Shown here piece by piece: positions 5,301 through 7,180 of a DNA stretch of 7,180 nt. Below the pieces are notes generated by a model. The model had not been told where the DNA came from, ran no database searches, and saw nothing but the letters and a program-made list of their open reading frames with translations. This stretch comes from Clostridiales bacterium (GTDB lineage: Bacteria > Bacillota > Clostridia > Oscillospirales > Acutalibacteraceae), in the NCBI GenBank assembly GCA_019417145.1, contig DXVY01000083.1, forward strand, positions 1-7,180, in the 5' to 3' direction. The translations under genes and the position numbers were made by a program. The first letter of the stretch is position 1. Every line of letters begins with the position of its first letter.

Positions 5301-7157
5301 AGTGTAAAGGCCCTTATAGCCGTAGGTAAAGCTGCCGGTATCATCCAAGGTCACATCCGCCACCAAATAATTTTTGGAAGGATCCAGCCAACGGGTATCG
5401 GCCGTGAACTGGGTGGCCGTTCCGGTGTAGGAGGTGGCCAGCATAAGCGCGCGGGACTGGTCGTCGTTTACATACATCCAGGCATAGGGACCGTTGATAC
5501 CGTTAGAAATCCAATCGGCCCCGTCGTTGGAATCCCATCCCTCGCCCAGGTAGGTAGGACGGGTGACCACATTATCGGTCAGCTCTTTGATGCGGCTGCC
5601 CTTGCGCCAATTGTTAAAGGTGGCCATGAGTTCCACGCCCCGGTCGGTCCAGGTGGGGCCGCCGGGATCGGTATTGAGCTTGACATTGCGGGCAAACATA
5701 TAATGATAGTACACGGCCATAGAACCCTCAACCGCGCCGCCGGAATACACCGAATTTAAGGGCAGGAAGCCAAAGGCGTTGGATCCCGCTTTCATACCGC
5801 CCTCCAGGCCGGCGTTATGTACCACCCATCCGTTGTCTACCATGTGCAGCAGGCCGCAGGCCCGGTTGCCTTGGGTGGGATACACGTCCACCTCGTTGGT
5901 CAGCTTAACCAAATAGTTTGGATATTCGGCAACCAGCTCGTTAAGCCAGCTGTTGACGTTGGCGTTCTTCCGATAGACGTTGTCACAGGGGGAGGAATAT
6001 TCGGTCTCCTCCATGTTCTGCCAGAACTCGGTCAGATCGATCATCTGGTGATCCATCTTGTATTCGTTGATGAGGGTCTCGATCTGTTCCTTTTTGCCCA
6101 CGATCCCCTCTGCCTCGTTACCATACCACTGATCCGGATCAGCCAGGTCCCGGCCTTTGTTATGGCCGTCGCCGGTCAGAGAATACCAAATGCCAAACAT
6201 CTTGCCGTTGTCCCGGATCATCTGCCCCAGCTCGGACAGACTTTTGAATTTAGGGGCGGCAATGATGCTGTCCCGATCCAATTTTCCGTCGGCGTTCACG
6301 TTCCACAGGTCGTCGATCATGACCATATCCACATTGGCCTTGACCGCCTGGGGAATGATCACGTCCCGCATATACTCAAAGGTGCTCTTGGAATTGTAAT
6401 CCCAGTCGTTGGTATTGAGAATGGCGGTGGTGTCGTGATACTTAAAGCGCAGCCGAAAATGCTCCTCGGCGGCCATCTTGCCGTCCACCACATCGCCCTT
6501 GAAGGCGGTCAGGTTTACGCCGATATACTGGAACTCCTCATCCGGCTTGAGGGTAAGCTGCACGCTCTCCGGATGGGTGCGCACCATAACCTGTTCTTCC
6601 GTTTCCTCATCCCAGCAGGATACGGAAGCAAACTCCGGATTGGTGTTGGTTTTAGACGGGGTATCGCCATATTCCTCCGGACCGATCTGGGTCCGCCAGT
6701 TGGTTTCGGGCATCATCCACCAACCGTCCCCCGACTCGTATACGCACAGGGCGTTGCGGCCGTTGAGGTTGCCCGCCTTATTTTCAAAATGCAGGCTGCC
6801 CGTGGTGGTTTTCCAGGTGGCGTTCTCGGCGCCGCCGGAGCTGCTGGTCCGGGCGTTTACATAGTGCAGATAGTGGGCGTCGTTAGGCAAATCCAGCGAA
6901 ATGACATCCGACGCAGGAATGACCATCTTTTTGTCTCCCAGGTTTTTGATAAAGGTTTGATATCGAATGCCGGCGGTCCCATTGTAGATTTCAAACCGCA
7001 GGGTCACCTGCATGGCGGCCTCGGCATGCTGCAGCACAATTTCCAAAGCCTTGCCCAGCTCCAGCGTATTTTTCTCATAATCTCTGGTGGTCACGTCTTC
7101 CACAGACGGATTCCCAGCAATCGTCCACTTGCCGTCGCTGGACTTGATGGTCTGGGT
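2325..7157 (-). CDS. Giant secreted multimodular glycoside hydrolase (clan GH-D / GH36-like) with CBM-like, Ig-like, NPCBM, helical-repeat and dockerin-type modules; 5' end missing
   Basis: About 1610 native residues, truncated at the N-terminus where adapter sequence begins. Residue numbers here count from the apparent GTG at 7172, so native sequence starts at residue 6. Residues 6-245 form a beta-sandwich (VTLRFEIYNGTAGIRYQ at 56-72) like that before the barrel in GH36 and GH97. Residues 250-530 resemble a clan GH-D barrel: VDMVMIDDLW at 281-290 corresponds to the DDGW strand, FKSLSELGQMIRDNG at 309-323 leads to FGIWYSL at 326-332, and YKMDHQMIDLTEFW at 371-384 aligns with YGVDYLKxD, making Asp379 the likely nucleophile. 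A C-terminal beta domain follows (about 560-655). Then come two CBM6/35-like modules (736-888 and 893-1032), an Ig-like domain (1034-1123), a helical repeat (1126-1186), an NPCBM module (1196-1348), three helical repeats (1351-1545) and two dockerin-type loops (1554-1613). It probably removes terminal alpha-galactose or alpha-GalNAc from plant or host glycans outside the cell, but the family assignment is by motif only. No signal peptide is seen because the start is missing. Confidence 0.8.
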   Translation of the reverse strand, partial: TQTIKSSDGKWTIAGNPSVEDVTTRDYEKNTLELGKALEIVLQHAEAAMQVTLRFEIYNGTAGIRYQTFIKNLGDKKMVIPASDVISLDLPNDAHYLHYVNARTSSSGGAENATWKTTTGSLHFENKAGNLNGRNALCVYESGDGWWMMPETNWRTQIGPEEYGDTPSKTNTNPEFASVSCWDEETEEQVMVRTHPESVQLTLKPDEEFQYIGVNLTAFKGDVVDGKMAAEEHFRLRFKYHDTTAILNTNDWDYNSKSTFEYMRDVIIPQAVKANVDMVMIDDLWNVNADGKLDRDSIIAAPKFKSLSELGQMIRDNGKMFGIWYSLTGDGHNKGRDLADPDQWYGNEAEGIVGKKEQIETLINEYKMDHQMIDLTEFWQNMEETEYSSPCDNVYRKNANVNSWLNELVAEYPNYLVKLTNEVDVYPTQGNRACGLLHMVDNGWVVHNAGLEGGMKAGSNAFGFLPLNSVYSGGAVEGSMAVYYHYMFARNVKLNTDPGGPTWTDRGVELMATFNNWRKGSRIKELTDNVVTRPTYLGEGWDSNDGADWISNGINGPYAWMYVNDDQSRALMLATSYTGTATQFTADTRWLDPSKNYLVADVTLDDTGSFTYGYKGLYTGKQLTEEGFSVDLTENTSGGKAFWFEAVGEDAMQVVYADEKIETYETSAENGVLSVELTGQPDAAATLIVADAENNTGRVVTIQLDDSGKASLRIPADKLYAPQGTDVNLAKPVRVEFEDWYKSGAIQSSQGVVVAAQPSDDAGRVGASGSDYRSVSFQNAGDWVGGTLPIPAAGNYKITVGFKSHENTGKSGIGTADAPSGDIVDMSDNTIYTPNTMYTQSTEVSFDAAGDQLIKIFCVDKGVKNSASVGYSLRIDYVEFTPIFSEDPTVLEAENMLDRMTATGSARLEKADAQQASGGGLVRLSGAVGSATATMPVQIQAPGTVRLTLQYQAGPAAPKLRITDSDGLMDMVIDTYAASESILTADLGEVDFATAGEKEIYFTVAGHNKANKSESYTVGLDALQMVASSGVLAQENGAVCGVGDTLDLSAVIAPSHMLEEYLTADSLRWEVYSETAFDVVEVDQAGSLSANAEGTAVVRVSNRYAPAAYADFVVTVLPADVSDQVKDAAAAIVSLGNAVPTQAFSDALVRAEALYKALDDTQREQLSGAYLLQAARVAYDKLASGSDQAELLAVHYLEDLDYTGQGAINKGTCPSGSHKIQFAENGEIYAHGLGFEPPDGYNGGLLVPIPQGMDTFSARVGVDWAMSQNNEYDQKNQLIFYVDGKEAAQTGILKSNYVNGQWVDTYVYDIKIELEEGAQWLYIKNIIGDHRNCDHILLADAQFANQAAAKVEALIQDIAPDNVNLEHWSDQTAAQIRAAEEAYIALTAEERALVTRYDALISHRRTHAGFGRLELSQDELARVDAVDAAIGAVQTEGQRAVSTVALAEAAAQAFADLGDKLQNYVADVFRLYEAQWWIEDNQTDLQAAQAVYDRIAQLPQTVTQADVEKVRAAREAYEALSPDQQALVDNIALLERAEDQIGQEIILPGDLDDDGEVTIADVMEACKVMARESAGTDPTDEEIRRGDLDGDGEITIADVMEICKILARRS
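2334..2513 (-). other. Dockerin type I-like domain: two EF-hand-type calcium loops at the C-terminus of the glycosidase
   Basis: Two near-identical 23-residue units lie at 2513-2445 and 2402-2334. Each starts GDLDxDGExTIADVME and ends with a K-x-x-A-R helix. Each loop has Asp at positions 1, 3, 5 and 12, the dockerin calcium pattern. A 14-residue acidic linker separates them. Dockerins normally bind cohesins on a scaffold or the cell surface. The pair at loop positions 10-11, where cellulosomal dockerins often carry Ser-Thr-like recognition residues, is Ile-Ala in both units. The fold call is firm; whether a cohesin partner exists is unknown. Confidence 0.8.
2538..3122 (-). repeat. Three tandem copies of a divergent helical repeat of about 55 residues in the glycosidase
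   Basis: The units are at about residues 1351-1407, 1424-1480 and 1489-1545. The first and last share the pattern A-(A/R)-E-A-Y-x-A-L-(T/S)-x-(E/D)-(E/Q)-(R/Q)-A-L-V, followed by a short L-rich helix. The middle copy is more diverged. A fourth copy lies further upstream (3797-3615). Such alanine- and glutamate-rich three-helix segments occur as spacers or glycan-binding bundles in extracellular clostridial proteins. They are repeats at protein level; I see no strong DNA-level identity. Confidence 0.6.
3129..3587 (-). other. NPCBM / CBM51-like carbohydrate-binding module of the glycosidase
   Basis: Residues 1196-1348. HYLEDLDY at 1200-1207, GEIYAHGLGFEPP at 1231-1243 and the FSARVGVDWAM stretch at 1261-1271 followed by FYVDGKEA at 1285-1292 match the order of conserved elements in NPCBM modules (YLSDLxW, YxxGLGxHA, FxxxVGVDD, FxVxxDG). 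In characterised members these modules bind galactose or blood-group A/B structures, which fits a galactosidase-like catalytic unit. Binding specificity here is inferred. Confidence 0.7.
3615..3797 (-). repeat. Isolated helical repeat between the Ig-like and NPCBM modules
   Basis: Residues 1126-1186 contain ALVRAEALYKALDDTQREQL (1152-1171), the same A-E-x-x-Y-x-A-L-x-x-x-x-R pattern as the three repeats nearer the C-terminus. It appears to be a fourth copy, separated from the others by the NPCBM module. Confidence 0.5.
3804..4073 (-). other. Bacterial Ig-like (Big2-type) domain of the glycosidase
   Basis: Residues 1034-1123 show the VGDTLDLSAVIAP start (1047-1059), a SLRWEV strand (1071-1076), and the GSLSANAEGTAVVRVS stretch (1091-1106) that marks Big2-type domains, ending in DFVVTVLP. 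It is probably a rigid spacer in the extracellular protein. Confidence 0.6.
4077..4496 (-). other. Second CBM6/35-like beta-sandwich module of the glycosidase
   Basis: Residues 893-1032 begin with PTVLEAENM, the usual EAE calcium-site start of CBM6/CBM35 modules. They continue through QASGGGLVRLSG, APGTVRLTLQYQAG and the closing YTVGLDALQM strand. The ligand is unknown. Confidence 0.55.
4509..4967 (-). other. First CBM6/35-like beta-sandwich module of the glycosidase
   Basis: Residues 736-888 start with KPVRVEFEDW, in which the E-x-E is the usual first strand. GDWVGGTLPIPAAGNYKITV (787-806) matches the W-x-x-x-x-x-V-P-x-A-G-x-Y core of CBM6/35, and SLRIDYVEF (877-885) is the typical last strand. 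A polar insertion lies around 810-845. Confidence 0.65.
5583..6425 (-). other. Catalytic barrel of the glycosidase (clan GH-D / GH36-like)
   Basis: Residues 250-530. The order of barrel motifs matches GH36-type enzymes: an entry WDY segment, the IDDLW strand with Asp287-Asp288, a helix leading to FGIWYSL, and the nucleophile strand at 371-380. Later, LVKLTNEVDVY at 421-431 and HMVDNGW at 443-449 are candidates for the acid/base region (Asp446 by weak analogy). The usual GH36 CSGGGGR motif is not apparent, and the Lys two residues before the nucleophile is replaced by Met377. It may be a divergent or unassigned subfamily. Confidence 0.6.
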
Positions 7158-7180
7158 CTGTCTCTTATACACATCTCCGA
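7158..7180. other. Nextera/Tn5 transposase adapter left in the assembly (not biological)
   Basis: Bases 7158-7176 are exactly the 19-base Tn5 mosaic end CTGTCTCTTATACACATCT. The next four bases, CCGA, are the beginning of the standard Nextera adapter continuation. Translating it on the minus strand from a GTG gives MYKRQ, an artefact N-terminus familiar from contaminated assemblies. The real contig sequence ends at 7157. Confidence 0.97.

Noticed and set aside
1..7180. CRISPR arrays, tRNA or rRNA genes, insertion sequences, defence systems
   Set aside because: No spaced direct repeats, RNA gene signatures, transposase motifs or terminal inverted repeats were seen. The only transposon-derived sequence is the synthetic adapter at the edge.

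Overview
This window looks like the end of a contig from a GC-rich, Gram-positive, anaerobic gut Clostridium (an Oscillospiraceae-like lineage is my inference). The evidence is strong AGGAGG-type ribosome sites, a sigma-A-type promoter, a ferredoxin-dependent 2-oxoacid oxidoreductase operon, and a very large modular carbohydrate-active protein with a dockerin-like tail. All genes are on the minus strand, so transcription runs from high to low coordinates.

Region A (7180 to 7158) is not biological. It is a Nextera/Tn5 mosaic-end adapter (CTGTCTCTTATACACATCT plus CCGA). The large gene beside it is therefore cut off at its 5' end, and its apparent first residues (MYKRQ, from a GTG) are translated adapter.

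Region B (7157 to 2325) is one huge partial gene of about 1610 native residues. In order it has a beta-sandwich and (beta/alpha)8 catalytic unit resembling clan GH-D / GH36 alpha-galactosidases, a C-terminal beta domain, two CBM6/35-like modules, a bacterial Ig-like domain, a helical repeat, an NPCBM (CBM51-like) module, three more helical repeats, and a terminal pair of dockerin-type calcium-binding loops. It reads as an extracellular glycan-degrading enzyme. Its signal peptide would lie in the missing 5' part.

Region C (2324 to 2059) is intergenic. It holds a strong hairpin that probably terminates the glycosidase transcript, a second GC-rich hairpin, a perfect 12-bp palindrome, and a good promoter (TTGCAA, 17 bp, TATACT) for the next operon.

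Region D (2058 to 1) is a probable operon: a SIMIBI-class P-loop ATPase of unknown role, a two-cluster [4Fe-4S] ferredoxin subunit, the VorB-type (alpha) subunit of a 2-oxoacid:ferredoxin oxidoreductase, and the first two codons of a further gene, expected to be the TPP-binding beta subunit. The last three genes are joined by 1-base TAATG stop/start overlaps. The complex would oxidatively decarboxylate branched-chain or related 2-oxoacids to acyl-CoA and reduce ferredoxin.

I see no CRISPR array, RNA gene, insertion sequence or defence system. The points most worth a second look are the adapter artefact, the divergent active site and module order of the glycosidase, and the unexplained ATPase at the head of the vor operon.
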